A program made the position numbers and the translations under genes. Under the pieces are notes generated by a model. The model saw only the letters and a program-made list of their open reading frames with translations. It searched no databases and was not told the origin of the DNA. Shown piece by piece: positions 1-9,419 of a DNA stretch of 64,000 bases (position 1 is its first letter; each line of letters starts with the position of its first letter). This DNA is from Chthonomonas sp. UBA1950 (GTDB lineage Bacteria; Armatimonadota; Fimbriimonadia; Fimbriimonadales; Fimbriimonadaceae): NCBI GenBank assembly GCA_002336105.1, contig DDEQ01000012.1, forward strand, positions 84,300-148,299, given 5' to 3'.

Positions 1-1712
1 GGAGCGAACTTCAGAATGTTTAAAAGATCACTTGGTTTCCAAGTGACGTCTTTGGTCTCGCGTAGGAAATCGTGGTCCGGGTCGAGGATGACGGTATCCC
101 CTGCGCCAACTCCCGCGATTTCGAAGGTGTCTTCGGTCTTTGAGAGGTAGATCGGCACTCGCTTCACGGTTCCGTTCGGCGATATGATGCCCGCCTTCGT
201 CTCGATTTCATAAATCGGAGTTCCATCGCTGGTGTCTTGAAGTTGCTTGACAGTCAACTTGGTCGTGCCGCCATTTGAATCCACCGAGTAAGAAATCACA
301 GGATGTCCTGGCTTAAAGATCCACTGATCGAAAAACTTCTCAGTGTTGATTCCGCCGTAATCGCTGATTGCGCGCGAGAGTTGATAAGCCTGAACCGGTG
401 TGTGCTGATGTCGATTCAGATAAAGGCTTAAGCCACCAAAAAACGCTTGATCGCCGACCGTTCGGCGTAATGTGTGAAGGATCGCGCCTCCTTTCGGATA
501 GGCGTGCTGGTCAAAGTTTGCATCCGCATTAGGATAGTATTTGGTAGAGAGAGCTCGCTTGAGCGAACGACTGCTACTGATGTAGCCTCGCATGTTGTTT
601 TCAACATCCTGCTCATAGAACAGCTCACCGCGACTGTGCTCCATATACAGCGACTCCATATACGTCGCAAATGACTCGTTTAGCCAGGTGTCGCCCCAAT
701 CAAGGCATGTCACGGTATCGCCGAACCACTGGTGACCTAACTCATGGCTGTTTAGGCTCGCCATGTTTCGGAAACCGGCGCGAGATTCGGTGAGGCTTCC
801 TTCTCCAAGAATCGTTGCGCTTACGTTCTCCATTCCGCCGCCAAAGTCGTACATGGCGCACTGGGCGTATTTCGGCCAAGGGAATTTATAGCCAACGCGC
901 GATGAGAAGAACGTCAGCATGTCTTTCGTGTCGCCGAAAGAATCATCAATATATTTGCCCTGGCCTCTTGGCACGACATACCAGAGATCTTTGCCTTCCC
1001 ACTTGTCCTTTTTGATATCGAACGGACCGCCATAAACCGCAAGTAGATACGTCGCATGGGGAATGGTCATTTTCCATGTGACTGTGCGGGTCTTTTTATC
1101 GGCTGAGAGTTTATTCGCGGTCATCACACCGTTACCGATAACATCCCAGTCGGCGGGAACAGTGGTTCGAGTCTCCGATGTCGTAAAGTCGTTCGGATGA
1201 TCCCACGTGGGGACCCAGTTATGATTGAACTCGGCTTCGCCTTGTGTCCAGAAGCCAATTCTGGTCTTTGGTTGCTTCTCTCTTGCCTCGACCCAATGGA
1301 AACCACCACCGCCAGCTCCGAATCCTCGCCCTCGAAGGTTCTCGCCAACGTATTCGATTTCGACTACGACCTTTTGGCCACGCTTAAGCGGAGTGGTGTC
1401 GATATAAACTTCGTCTTTGTCTCGGCGGTACTTCGCGGCTTTGCCATCAACCTTCACTGAATCAAATTTAAGCGAAGCGCCAGCTTGCAAATTGATGACG
1501 GAAACGCCATCCAGCATCGCGGCAAATGTATTGGTTGCCGTGCCGCGAATCTCTCGTTTATCGTAATTGACGTTAAGGTCAACGGTGACGTTGAGTAAAT
1601 CGAGAACGTGATCAGGAGCGTAATGCAGATTCGCCCGAACTTGCGCAAATCCATTGCGTTGTGCGGGTGCTACTGCAGCCAAAAACAAAAGGGGTAGGGC
1701 AGCCAGCTTCAT
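1..1712 (-). CDS. M1 family metallopeptidase (aminopeptidase N-like), 3' end cut by window edge
   Basis: This is a secreted zinc aminopeptidase that removes N-terminal residues from peptides. The ATG at 1712 opens a signal peptide (MKLAALPLLFLAAVAPA) and about 570 codons are visible before the window edge. The M1 hallmarks are present: a GGMEN exopeptidase motif near residue 292, the zinc motif HELGH at 323-327, and the third zinc ligand Glu346 in a WLNES context. A YPKGG segment further on matches the region of the catalytic Tyr. The C-terminal part lies outside the window. It sits 34 bases after the serine hydrolase gene on the same strand, so co-transcription with the two upstream hydrolases is likely. 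The family is certain; the substrate is not. Confidence 0.93.
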   Translation of the reverse strand, partial: MKLAALPLLFLAAVAPAQRNGFAQVRANLHYAPDHVLDLLNVTVDLNVNYDKREIRGTATNTFAAMLDGVSVINLQAGASLKFDSVKVDGKAAKYRRDKDEVYIDTTPLKRGQKVVVEIEYVGENLRGRGFGAGGGGFHWVEAREKQPKTRIGFWTQGEAEFNHNWVPTWDHPNDFTTSETRTTVPADWDVIGNGVMTANKLSADKKTRTVTWKMTIPHATYLLAVYGGPFDIKKDKWEGKDLWYVVPRGQGKYIDDSFGDTKDMLTFFSSRVGYKFPWPKYAQCAMYDFGGGMENVSATILGEGSLTESRAGFRNMASLNSHELGHQWFGDTVTCLDWGDTWLNESFATYMESLYMEHSRGELFYEQDVENNMRGYISSSRSLKRALSTKYYPNADANFDQHAYPKGGAILHTLRRTVGDQAFFGGLSLYLNRHQHTPVQAYQLSRAISDYGGINTEKFFDQWIFKPGHPVISYSVDSNGGTTKLTVKQLQDTSDGTPIYEIETKAGIISPNGTVKRVPIYLSKTEDTFEIAGVGAGDTVILDPDHDFLRETKDVTWKPSDLLNILKFA

Positions 1713-1746
1713 GAGATTCAGCTAGCATAACCTAGAAAAGCTCCAT

Positions 1747-3138
1747 TTAAGAAATTTCGCCGCTAAAAAGGTCTATCTCCTGCCCCCACCAAGTGCCCTT
1801 CGATGAGATTTTGGCAGTCATCTGATTGTCAGTTATTTCGATCTCAACTGTTGATGAGACGGTTGATTCGATGAACGAAAGCTGGATAACTAGCTTCGTG
1901 TTAGATACCCAAGCTCCTTTGGCAGCGTATGGGCCGCTATCCAGGCCATCAATGTCTATGGTGCCGTATGTCCAATCTGTCGTGCCAGCGTCGATGACCA
2001 GTGTTTTCTCGTTTTCGAAGAGTTCTAACTTGATCGAGTCTGTGCCCGTTTTCAAGTTTGCTGAAGTAAAGTCAGACTTGCCACGGTAGCTCGAAGAAAA
2101 CTCTCTCTGGCTCCCGGCAGGTGAGGCGATTTCTGGTTTGGGAAGGCTGACTTGTTCCTGGTCGGAATCGAGCGGCGACAAGATATAGTCCCAAACACCG
2201 TTTAGAATTCCTTGGAGGTCATCACTTCCGCCCGTAGTCGCGATCACCAAATCCTTTGAAGGGATGACGATGCAGTTTTGTCCAAACGCGCCATCTCCGC
2301 GAAAGGCCCCGTGACGGCATTGCCAAAATTGGTATCCGTACCCCTGAGCCCAGTCGCTGGCTTCTTCGGAAGGGCCACCGATCTTGTTTGTCGTCGCATT
2401 TGAAATCCAAGTTTCGGAGACAATCCGACGTGAATCGTAGACACCTTTTTGGAGCACCATTTGGCCGAACCGGATGATCGACTCGGTTTGGACATATAAC
2501 CCCCAGCCACCCCAACTAATTCCTCTCGGATCGGATTCCCATTTAAACTCTTCGATACCAAGCGGCTCAAAAAGTCGAGGCGTGAGGTAGTTAACGAGAG
2601 CCATTCCGGTCAGCTTGGTAATGAGTGCTGACAACACATAAGTAGCCCCGTTGTTGTACATGAAGTGCGTTCCGGGCTCAAATGGAACGGGACGAGAAAG
2701 AAACTTCTTAACTCCAGACTCTTCGGCGGATTCGGTGCGAACGTTGATCTCCTCGTTCTCATGCCCAGTTGACATCGTAAGAAGATGCTCGACCGTCATG
2801 CACTTCAGGTTCTCGCAGGGCTGGTCTGGGGAGTCTTCGGGGAAGAACGACAGAATCGGCGCAGAAATATCGAGTAGTCCTTCATCGACTGCTATACCAA
2901 TGGCCGTTGAAGTGAAGCTTTTGCTGAGTGAGTAAAGGCGATGGATGTCAGAGGACCGGTATGGGTGCCACCAAAGTTCTGCGGCAACCTTTCCGTGCCT
3001 CGCTACCATCAAACTGTGAACAGCAAGCCCATTTCCAACCTTTTCGACAAAATCGCGAATTCCTTTCGTGGAAAGGCCGACTTCTTCGGGGCGAACACGT
3101 GAAAGAGGTTGAGCTGACATCTTCTCCAAGTTACCCAT
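1747..3138 (-). CDS. Serine hydrolase, beta-lactamase class C / esterase-like family
   Basis: This is a penicillin-binding-protein-fold hydrolase. Counting from the ATG at 3138, the catalytic SxxK motif is S70-L-S-K73 and the second motif is Y161-N-N. The usual glycine-rich region (GDGAFGQN) lies before the last strand. It could be a beta-lactamase-like esterase, a D-amino-acid peptidase or a carboxypeptidase; the sequence does not decide. No signal peptide is obvious. A second ATG at 3120 has GGAG 5 bases upstream and is probably the true start, giving 457 residues. The C-terminal 120 residues look like the beta-sandwich found after some family members. It lies between the S9 and M1 peptidase genes on the same strand. 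Confidence 0.9.
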   Translation of the reverse strand: MGNLEKMSAQPLSRVRPEEVGLSTKGIRDFVEKVGNGLAVHSLMVARHGKVAAELWWHPYRSSDIHRLYSLSKSFTSTAIGIAVDEGLLDISAPILSFFPEDSPDQPCENLKCMTVEHLLTMSTGHENEEINVRTESAEESGVKKFLSRPVPFEPGTHFMYNNGATYVLSALITKLTGMALVNYLTPRLFEPLGIEEFKWESDPRGISWGGWGLYVQTESIIRFGQMVLQKGVYDSRRIVSETWISNATTNKIGGPSEEASDWAQGYGYQFWQCRHGAFRGDGAFGQNCIVIPSKDLVIATTGGSDDLQGILNGVWDYILSPLDSDQEQVSLPKPEIASPAGSQREFSSSYRGKSDFTSANLKTGTDSIKLELFENEKTLVIDAGTTDWTYGTIDIDGLDSGPYAAKGAWVSNTKLVIQLSFIESTVSSTVEIEITDNQMTAKISSKGTWWGQEIDLFSGEIS

Positions 3139-3186
3139 CAGTTGCTATAAGGGCAGGAGTGGTTGAGAGAGCTTGCTCAAATGAAG

Positions 3187-3227
3187 TCAAATCCCGCCTT
3201 TACAGGTGCTGAGAAGGCGGGATTTGA
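3187..3227 (-). terminator. Perfect 14-bp stem-loop after the S9 peptidase gene
   Basis: Arms 3187-3200 and 3214-3227 are perfect inverted repeats (TCAAATCCCGCCTT and its complement) around a 13-base loop. The structure lies just after the S9 peptidase stop, in the gap before the serine hydrolase start. No long T-run follows on the minus strand, so it may be a weak terminator or an mRNA-stabilising hairpin rather than a strong intrinsic terminator. Confidence 0.6.
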
Positions 3228-3237
3228 AACGCGAGAA

Positions 3238-5619
3238 TTACGGGCGAAGGTAAGAGCCCCACCACTTCATGATGAAGCCGAGATAGATAGCGTGTCGATC
3301 ACGGGTATCCATATCGCCACCCATACCGTGATTCCCCGTTGGGTCGAGCGCGAGTTCCACAAGAGGCCCCCGTCCGTATTGCAACAGCTTCTGGTAGACG
3401 TGCACAGTGTCTTGGAACAACACGTTGTCATCTTCCATGCCATGCAAAAGCATGAGCGGCGACCGCAGGTTCTTAGCCAGGTTGGTCAAGCTGTATTTAT
3501 CGAGGTCTTCGGGCTTCGAGTTTGGCGTAGGGCCGATGACGCCCGTCGAGTACCAGTTGTTGTAGTTCTGCCACTCGGTAGGTCCTGCACCTGCGATACC
3601 AAGGGTGAAGACGTCTGGCGCGGTATACATGCACATTTGCGTTTGGAAGCCACCAAAGCTCCATCCGTTGACGGCAACCTTCTTCGGGTCGACGCCATAG
3701 TTTTCGATCATGTACTTAGCGGCGTCGCTCAGGTCTTCGACCTGTAGCTTGCCAGGCTGTTCCCAGTTGGCTTTGCCAAAATCGTTGCCGTAACCGCTCG
3801 TCCCATGTGGGTCGATGGTCATCGTCACATAGCCTAAAACCTTGGTGAGGTAGAGGTTGAACAGGTAAGCCGAGGTGTTGAAACTGCCATCTTGGACGGA
3901 CTTGCCCGAGCCGAGCGGACCGCCATAGACGTAGATCATCATCGGGCGCTTATCACTTTTCTTCCAACCTTTTGGAAGGAAGACATCGGTGGCGATATCT
4001 TGTCCATGTCGGTTCTTGATGCTCAAGAACTCGGGTTGCTGGATGTTGACCTTCTCGAACCCTGGACGATGCGAATCCGTCAGCTTGGTTTCTTTACCGT
4101 CCTCGACGACGTAGGTCTCGCGTTGCGAGGTCCAACTCTCAAATTGGGTTGTGAACTTCTTGCCTGAGTCGCTAAGGGTTGGTTTCCCATAGTATCCGTC
4201 CCTTGGAGTTAGCCGAGACATCTTGTTCGTCGCCAAGTCGATTCCGTAAATGTTTTGGCGATAAACGGCATCCTTGTTGGCTGTAACGAACAAAGTGCCA
4301 CCGTCTGCCGAGAGTTTCAGCGGGGAGCACTCATACGGCCCACTCGTCAATGCAGTCGCCTTTCCGCTTCCGACTTCGATCTTCCAAGGATGACGATAGC
4401 CCGAAGCGTCCAACAGGGCGATGACGCTGGACCCTTCTCGCGTGAACATTGGCTCCGCCATGCCCGGAGTAGTGTGTTCGCCGTCTGGAGTGCTCTTGTA
4501 AATCGTTTTGAGCTCTTTCTTGGTTAGGTCTGCAACGACGATCTCAAATTGCTTTGGAATTCGCTTCCACGTCGCAAAAACGAACTTTGTCGAGTCAGAG
4601 GACCAAGGGGTTTCGCTGATACTGTTTTGCTCCCAGCTCTTACCACCCGGCCATTTCCAAACTTCCCAAGGCTTCGCATCGCCGGAGAGAGATTCTAACT
4701 TGTCGCCGGAAATATCGTAAAGGAATAGGTAGGACTGACCTTTGAAATCGTCATCGGCAACTGATCGACCCACCTGACGGCTCTTTGCAAATCGATCCTT
4801 GTAGCTAATGAGTTCTACGTTTCGCTCCGCAGGACCACGTTTTGATCCGTAGATCATGAGCTTGTTCCCGTCGGGGCTTATGCCGTACCCACTGAACTCA
4901 ATACCATCGGGAAGATCAGGATTGAGCTGCTCAATATCGCTGGAATTGAACTTCACTCGGTAAACACCATTTCCCTCTCGGTAGGTGAAACCGTCTCCGG
5001 TGGGGAGATACTGAAGCTGACTTCGTCTATCGCGGGTTCTTGTTAGGCGTTCTGGTTTTGCGTCGCCAATCTTCCAGCGGAACACATCGCCGTTGTAGGT
5101 GAACAGCAACTCATCGGCTTTTGGATTCCATTCGATCTCGCCGATTCCGGGGTAAGAGGCGAGCGGTTCCTTTCGCTTGGCATCCTCTTCTTTCTTCTTT
5201 AATCGCCACTCGCGGTACTCAAGGTCATTAAGTGTCAGCGCTTTATCTTCGTCGGCTTTGTCCTTTTTGTAGCGTTCAACGGCATCTTTGAGCTTGCGGT
5301 CAAAAGGCATCATGACGTCAATCGACGTCACTCTCTGGGATTTGCCTGTCTGTGAATCAAAGATCCAAAGGTCGTTTCCTTTATCGTCATATGGATTCCA
5401 AAGATAAGCTAGGTAGCGCTCGCTCTTTGACCAAGTGAGTCCGCTTGCACTTTTGCCGAAATACGATTTTCGGGGGTAGAGATCCTCAAAGCTAAGGCCT
5501 GCCTTTTTCTCCAACGCCATGATGGTTGGGTTGGTATCAAGCGGCGGCTCCGTCGGAGGCTTCACTGTGGACTGAGTTTGTGAAGCTAAGATAGCGATTG
5601 CAAAAGTAAACAGTGCCAT
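3238..5619 (-). CDS. S9 family serine peptidase (prolyl oligopeptidase / DPP-IV-like)
   Basis: This is a secreted or periplasmic serine peptidase of 793 residues. An N-terminal signal peptide (ALFTFAIAILA, cut near residue 17) is followed by a beta-propeller-like region of the DPP-IV type to about residue 520, then an alpha/beta-hydrolase domain. The triad is visible: Ser654 in GWSFGGF, Asp730 in HGMEDDNV and His764 in GNHGMGG. The oxyanion-side YGGPLG motif lies upstream. It probably releases dipeptides or cleaves small peptides. Its size and order match S9B/S9C enzymes. It heads a minus-strand run of three hydrolases and is separated from the next gene by a stem-loop at 3187-3227. Confidence 0.93.
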   Translation of the reverse strand: MALFTFAIAILASQTQSTVKPPTEPPLDTNPTIMALEKKAGLSFEDLYPRKSYFGKSASGLTWSKSERYLAYLWNPYDDKGNDLWIFDSQTGKSQRVTSIDVMMPFDRKLKDAVERYKKDKADEDKALTLNDLEYREWRLKKKEEDAKRKEPLASYPGIGEIEWNPKADELLFTYNGDVFRWKIGDAKPERLTRTRDRRSQLQYLPTGDGFTYREGNGVYRVKFNSSDIEQLNPDLPDGIEFSGYGISPDGNKLMIYGSKRGPAERNVELISYKDRFAKSRQVGRSVADDDFKGQSYLFLYDISGDKLESLSGDAKPWEVWKWPGGKSWEQNSISETPWSSDSTKFVFATWKRIPKQFEIVVADLTKKELKTIYKSTPDGEHTTPGMAEPMFTREGSSVIALLDASGYRHPWKIEVGSGKATALTSGPYECSPLKLSADGGTLFVTANKDAVYRQNIYGIDLATNKMSRLTPRDGYYGKPTLSDSGKKFTTQFESWTSQRETYVVEDGKETKLTDSHRPGFEKVNIQQPEFLSIKNRHGQDIATDVFLPKGWKKSDKRPMMIYVYGGPLGSGKSVQDGSFNTSAYLFNLYLTKVLGYVTMTIDPHGTSGYGNDFGKANWEQPGKLQVEDLSDAAKYMIENYGVDPKKVAVNGWSFGGFQTQMCMYTAPDVFTLGIAGAGPTEWQNYNNWYSTGVIGPTPNSKPEDLDKYSLTNLAKNLRSPLMLLHGMEDDNVLFQDTVHVYQKLLQYGRGPLVELALDPTGNHGMGGDMDTRDRHAIYLGFIMKWWGSYLRP

Positions 5620-5672
5620 GCGTCGCCGAATATTACGCGATGCAAGGCACTGTTTTGCGTCTACAAACGTTC

Positions 5673-6122
5673 TTAACGCGGCAAAGCTGGATACATTTCT
5701 CGATTAATGCCTCTGGCATCAACCTTCCACTCGCCGTTTTCCTTATGCATGGGCAGTTCAAACTTTTCTTCGTAAGACCCACCTGATGCAATGTTTCGCG
5801 AGACCATCACCGTGACAGCCCCATCGTTATCGCCATTCTGTGAGGAACGCGCTACTTTCCAAGCGAAGAGGTAATGCTTCCCGGGCACCTGAGTGGCGAA
5901 CTCCCATTCCTTTCGGACTTGTTCGGGAGTTGACTTGCCGAGCACTGTCATCTTGGTCAGTCTATCCACGTCCCCTCGGGCCAGAGCGTCCATAAATCGT
6001 GACCCAATCGAGTCGAGACTTTCCTTTGAGAAGATAAAGAGACCGACCACGAGTGCCGCCGCTAGAACTGCCACGATTGCGACAAAGCTCACGCGACCCG
6101 ACTGATTTTTTCGCAAACTCAT
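5673..6122 (-). CDS. Small membrane-anchored protein of unknown function
   Basis: This protein of 149 residues is not recognised. It has a basic N-terminus, one membrane segment (about residues 13-30, VAIVAVLAAALVVGLFIF) and an extracytoplasmic domain of about 115 residues. That domain has the look of small NTF2/DUF4878-like folds, including a MDALARGDVDRL helix and an EWKVDARG strand, but this is only an impression. The frame is open to a TTG at 6131, but the ATG at 6122 has GGAG 4 bases upstream and is the better start. The gene starts 14 bases after the preceding unknown gene stops, so the two are probably one operon. Confidence 0.7.
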   Translation of the reverse strand: MSLRKNQSGRVSFVAIVAVLAAALVVGLFIFSKESLDSIGSRFMDALARGDVDRLTKMTVLGKSTPEQVRKEWEFATQVPGKHYLFAWKVARSSQNGDNDGAVTVMVSRNIASGGSYEEKFELPMHKENGEWKVDARGINREMYPALPR

Positions 6123-6136
6123 TGACTCCAAAATAC

Positions 6137-6547
6137 TTATTTACCTTTTTGAAGGTGCTCGTCGGTGTACCACTGCCCCTGAATAGACGAGTCGTTTGGC
6201 ACCGGCTTGTTAATATTTGCCTTCATCTTGCCAATCGACGGGTGGTCCATTGCTGCACGAGCTTCTGGGGGCAACTTGTCCATTTTGCCTTGCGGCATTT
6301 CAGGAGTGCTAGAACCACCGAGTGCAGCTTTTGCTGAGCTGGCTACGCTCTCCTTAGATTCTGCTGCACGAGAAGCACCCAGCGTCTTTTCGTTTCCCGC
6401 TGATGCTTGGCTGGCTGCTGCGGCCGCTTTAGCCTGCTCTTCTTCGGTCTTTGGTGCACTGTTGTTAAGGATGTTAAACCCGGCGGCCAATGCACAAAGC
6501 ACGACGAGAACCGTCAAGAGAACGACTGGCTTCTTTCTTTTTTTCAT
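6137..6547 (-). CDS. Small Ala-rich membrane-anchored protein of unknown function
   Basis: This protein of 136 residues is not recognised. A KKRKK N-terminus precedes one membrane segment (about residues 7-26). The rest is an Ala/Ser/Lys/Glu-rich, low-complexity linker followed by a short tail with KLPPEARAAMDHPSIGK. It has no cysteine lipobox. The ATG at 6547 follows an intergenic region of 83 bases shared with the divergent glycosyltransferase gene. It probably forms a two-gene unit with the following unknown. The membrane-anchor-plus-linker design suggests a cell-envelope or complex-scaffold role, which is inference only. Confidence 0.65.
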   Translation of the reverse strand: MKKRKKPVVLLTVLVVLCALAAGFNILNNSAPKTEEEQAKAAAAASQASAGNEKTLGASRAAESKESVASSAKAALGGSSTPEMPQGKMDKLPPEARAAMDHPSIGKMKANINKPVPNDSSIQGQWYTDEHLQKGK

Positions 6548-6630
6548 GACTCTGCTACAACTAGGGATAATTGCTCTACTTATTGTGAACTATAAATGGA
6601 GTTGTGCATTTTACATGCCAATGAGTTGTT

Positions 6631-7704
6631 GTGAATAAAAGAACTGTGGCAATAGATGCGCGGCTGGTGGGCGGAACCAACACAGGAGACAGCACCTATT
6701 GGACAAGCCTGGTTCAAGCACTCTCAAACATCGACCACGAATACGAACTCCTTCTGATAAGCAACGCAAGAATGCCTGAAGGAATTCCCAGACTTAACGA
6801 AAAATGGGTTTCACTCCCTGCGAAGTCATCAAGATGGTGGAGTTTAGTGAGTTTCCCCATCTGTGCCAGAAAACTCGGCGCAGATATCATTCACACCCAA
6901 TACAGCGTCAGCCCGTTAGCTCGAAAGGCAGTGACTACCGTCCATGACGTCTCCTTTTTTGTTGGACCAGAGTGGTTCCAGCCCAAGGATCGGTTCCTAT
7001 TGCGACGAACAGTTCCAGCTGCAATTAGGCGAGCGAAATCTGTCATTACTGTTTCTGAGACAAGTCGCTCGGAGATTGAGCAATTCATTCCTAGCTCGAA
7101 GGGGAAGGTCGTCGCGATTCCGAACGCCTGCCCTAACTGGATTCAACCCATTCCTAAGTCACGGGCCAGGAATATGGTTGAACAAATTGGGATAAAGGAC
7201 CCGTACATGCTGACCGTTGGCACTCGTTGGCCGAGGAAGAACATGGAATTAACGGTCAGAGCCGCTGAAGAGCTATCAAGAGACTTTCCACATAAGCTGG
7301 TGATTACGGGAAAGCAGGGTTGGGGTGATATGACGGTAGGAAACCGTTGCCATGCGACGGGATACGTTGATCACCTCATGCTGAGCGCCCTCTATTCTGC
7401 GGCGGAGTTGTATTTAGCTCCTAGTCGGCACGAAGGGTTTGGGCTACCCATTTTGGAGGCTTTTCGTTGTGGTTGCCCGGTTGTCTGTAGTTCTGGCGGC
7501 GCATTTCCTGAGGTCGCTGGCGATTCGGCTGAAGTCATGGGGTCGTGGGAAGTCGCGGACTGGACAGCCAAAATCGAATCACTGTTAGGCGATTCGAGTA
7601 AGCTTGAGTCTCTCCGAAACGCAGGCAAACTCCGCGAACAGCGGTTTAGTTGGCGAGAAACTGCCGAACGGACGATCGAGGTTTATCGAGGCGTGATGCG
7701 ATGA
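6631..7704 (+). CDS. Glycosyltransferase family 4 (group 1)
   Basis: This 357-residue GT-B glycosyltransferase probably builds envelope or exopolysaccharide sugars. The N-terminal domain begins KRTVAIDARLVGG and contains the segment ADIIHTQYSVSPLARKA typical of GT4 acceptor domains. The C-terminal donor-binding domain has the GT4 signature RHEGFGLPILEAF near residues 266-278, followed by GCPVVCSSGGAFPEV. The start is a GTG at 6631 with no clear ribosome site. The stop overlaps the next ATG by 4 bases (ATGA at 7701-7704), coupling it to the Trm112-like gene. Donor and acceptor cannot be told from the sequence. Confidence 0.9.
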   Translation: MNKRTVAIDARLVGGTNTGDSTYWTSLVQALSNIDHEYELLLISNARMPEGIPRLNEKWVSLPAKSSRWWSLVSFPICARKLGADIIHTQYSVSPLARKAVTTVHDVSFFVGPEWFQPKDRFLLRRTVPAAIRRAKSVITVSETSRSEIEQFIPSSKGKVVAIPNACPNWIQPIPKSRARNMVEQIGIKDPYMLTVGTRWPRKNMELTVRAAEELSRDFPHKLVITGKQGWGDMTVGNRCHATGYVDHLMLSALYSAAELYLAPSRHEGFGLPILEAFRCGCPVVCSSGGAFPEVAGDSAEVMGSWEVADWTAKIESLLGDSSKLESLRNAGKLREQRFSWRETAERTIEVYRGVMR

Positions 7705-7889
7705 TTGATCAAAGACTTTTGGAAGTATTACGTTGTCCTTTGCACCCCGAGGGTCCAGTCATGAATGAGCAAGAGGATCTCCTCATTTGCTCGGTGTGCG
7801 GCAAAGCGTATCCTGTTGTTGACGGAATTCCACACCTGCTTATCGAGGACGGAATCGACCTCGCCGCTACCGAGCCAAAACATGAGTGA
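7701..7889 (+). CDS. Trm112 family / UPF0434-like small zinc-ribbon-type protein
   Basis: This 62-residue protein begins MIDQRLLEVLRCPLHPEG and contains a CSVCGKAYPVVDGIPHLL segment, the normal pattern of the bacterial Trm112/YcaR family. The Cys residues at the start (RCP) and in CSVC fit the zinc-binding knuckles, although the first knuckle has RCPLH where CPxC is usual, so one ligand may be missing or be a His. Bacterial members have no firm role; the eukaryotic relative activates methyltransferases. The ATG overlaps the glycosyltransferase stop (ATGA). The stop overlaps aroQ by 8 bases, so all three are in one transcription unit. Confidence 0.85.
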   Translation: MIDQRLLEVLRCPLHPEGPVMNEQEDLLICSVCGKAYPVVDGIPHLLIEDGIDLAATEPKHE

Positions 7890-8340
7890 AGTCCCTCTCG
7901 TCAAAATTCTGATCCTTCACGGACCCAATCTCAACCTCACAGGTTTCAGAGAGCCTGATGTATACGGCAAGAAGCCGCTCGATGAGATTGATGCTGACAT
8001 CAAAGATGCCGCGCGTGAGATGGGTGTCGAAGTCAGAATTCTACAGTCAAACGGTGAAGGCATCTTGATCGATACGATCCAAGAACATCGACGTTGGGCG
8101 GATGGCATCGTGATCAATGCCGGTGGTTTAACCCACTACTCGATTGCCCTACGCGATGCGCTAACAAGCGTTCGCTTACCGGTTGTCGAGGTCCATCTCA
8201 GCAATATCCACGCCCGAGAGGAGTTTCGTTCGAAGTCTGTGATCGCGCCAGTGGCCGTAGGACAAATCGTCGGATTTGGCGGGTACGGATATATCCTCGG
8301 TATGAGAGCGTTGCTGAACTTGCTGAGGGAGGTTGTTTGA
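7882..8340 (+). CDS. aroQ: 3-dehydroquinate dehydratase, type II
   Basis: This enzyme dehydrates 3-dehydroquinate to 3-dehydroshikimate in the shikimate pathway, in the cytoplasm. It is 152 residues, normal for the family. Visible motifs are ILHGPNLNLTGFREPDVYG (containing the active-site Tyr), an INAGGLTHYSIALRDAL substrate loop, and EVHLSNIHAREEFR with the catalytic His. The loop reads NAGG where most homologues have NPGA, a small variation. The ATG at 7882 overlaps the end of the Trm112-like gene. The stop shares one base with the next start (TGATG at 8338-8342), so aroQ and the M24 peptidase gene are coupled. Confidence 0.95.
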   Translation: MSEVPLVKILILHGPNLNLTGFREPDVYGKKPLDEIDADIKDAAREMGVEVRILQSNGEGILIDTIQEHRRWADGIVINAGGLTHYSIALRDALTSVRLPVVEVHLSNIHAREEFRSKSVIAPVAVGQIVGFGGYGYILGMRALLNLLREVV

Positions 8341-9419
8341 TGAACAGACTTGAATTACTTCGAAACGAAATGTTGATGGCAAAGATTAATGCGCTACTTG
8401 TGAGCGATCTAGCCAGCATTTCGTGGCTATCCGAATTCACAGGAACTTTTGCGCAGATCTTGGTGACCCCATCCTCCGCTATATTCATTACTGATAGCCG
8501 CTACACAATTCAGGCCCAGGAACAGGTTTCGGGGATGGATATCCGATGGTTTGGAAATCCGGTTACCGGAGACCAATTCGTCGCGAAGATCATCTCAGAA
8601 GCTGGCTTGTCTGAGATCTATTTTGAATCTGCAAGCATGACCTACGATGCGTATGATGTCTTGCAGAAACAACTCCCAAGCGTCAACCTAAAGCCTGGAC
8701 CTAACCTTTTTGCCAAACTGCGAATGGTGAAGACTGCGGATGAGATCAGCAAGATTCACGCGATGTGCAAGCTGACCGACGCTGCCTTTGCCGATCTGTT
8801 ACCGCGAATTCAGCCAGGACGAACAGAATTTGACATACACCTAGACCTTGAGTTCTATATTCGACGACACGGTGCCGATCTCGCGTTTACTCCTATTGTT
8901 GTTAGCGGCGAGCGGAGTGCACGTCCCCATGGACACGCAAGCGAAAAGGTAATTGAGGAAGGGGATCTGCTCACGCTCGATTTCGGCTCTTGCATGGATG
9001 GTTACAACTCAGATATGACACGAACCGTTGTTGTTGGCCAGCCTAGCCAGAAAACGATCGACCTTTACAACGCGGTTTTAGAGACACAGTTGGCGGCAAT
9101 TGCCGCGATGGGACCTGGAGTCCCTGCAAAACACGTTGACGGTGTTGCAAGAACAACCTTGGCCAAATTTGGCCTAGCAGAATATTTCGGTCATGGTCTC
9201 GGCCACGGTCTGGGACGCCTCGTTCATGATTCTGGTCGAATGTCTCCGTCAAGTTCTGACATCCTCGGTGTTGGTAACGTTTGGACGGTAGAGCCGGGAG
9301 CGTATCTTCCCGGGTTTGGCGGAGTTCGAATCGAAGATGACGTGGTTATTACCGAGAACGGAATCGAGAACTTGACAGGATCACCAAAGAACCTAATCAT
9401 CGCCCCAACATCACTTTGA
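8340..9419 (+). CDS. M24 family aminopeptidase P-like (Xaa-Pro peptidase)
   Basis: This cytoplasmic dinuclear-metal peptidase of 359 residues probably removes an N-terminal residue before proline. An N-terminal creatinase-like domain spans about residues 1-125. The pita-bread domain then carries the five metal ligands in order: Asp214 (LDFGS), Asp225 (NSDMTRT), His285 or His289 in GHGLGHGLG, Glu318 (VEPGAY) and Glu332 (RIEDDVV). The frame is open upstream, but the ATG at 8340 is favoured because it overlaps the aroQ stop and aligns with the family start. Its stop overlaps the ABC-like gene by 4 bases (TTGA). The aroQ-pepP neighbourhood is common in bacteria. Confidence 0.94.
   Translation: MNRLELLRNEMLMAKINALLVSDLASISWLSEFTGTFAQILVTPSSAIFITDSRYTIQAQEQVSGMDIRWFGNPVTGDQFVAKIISEAGLSEIYFESASMTYDAYDVLQKQLPSVNLKPGPNLFAKLRMVKTADEISKIHAMCKLTDAAFADLLPRIQPGRTEFDIHLDLEFYIRRHGADLAFTPIVVSGERSARPHGHASEKVIEEGDLLTLDFGSCMDGYNSDMTRTVVVGQPSQKTIDLYNAVLETQLAAIAAMGPGVPAKHVDGVARTTLAKFGLAEYFGHGLGHGLGRLVHDSGRMSPSSSDILGVGNVWTVEPGAYLPGFGGVRIEDDVVITENGIENLTGSPKNLIIAPTSL

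Noticed and set aside
3163..3747. A 194-residue open frame on the plus strand.
   Set aside because: It is antisense to the C-terminal part of the S9 peptidase, whose catalytic triad is intact; the translated product has no recognisable motif.
8094..8339. A possible N-terminal extension of the M24 peptidase through the aroQ gene.
   Set aside because: This stretch is aroQ coding sequence in another frame; the ATG at 8340 matches the family start and the coupled overlap.
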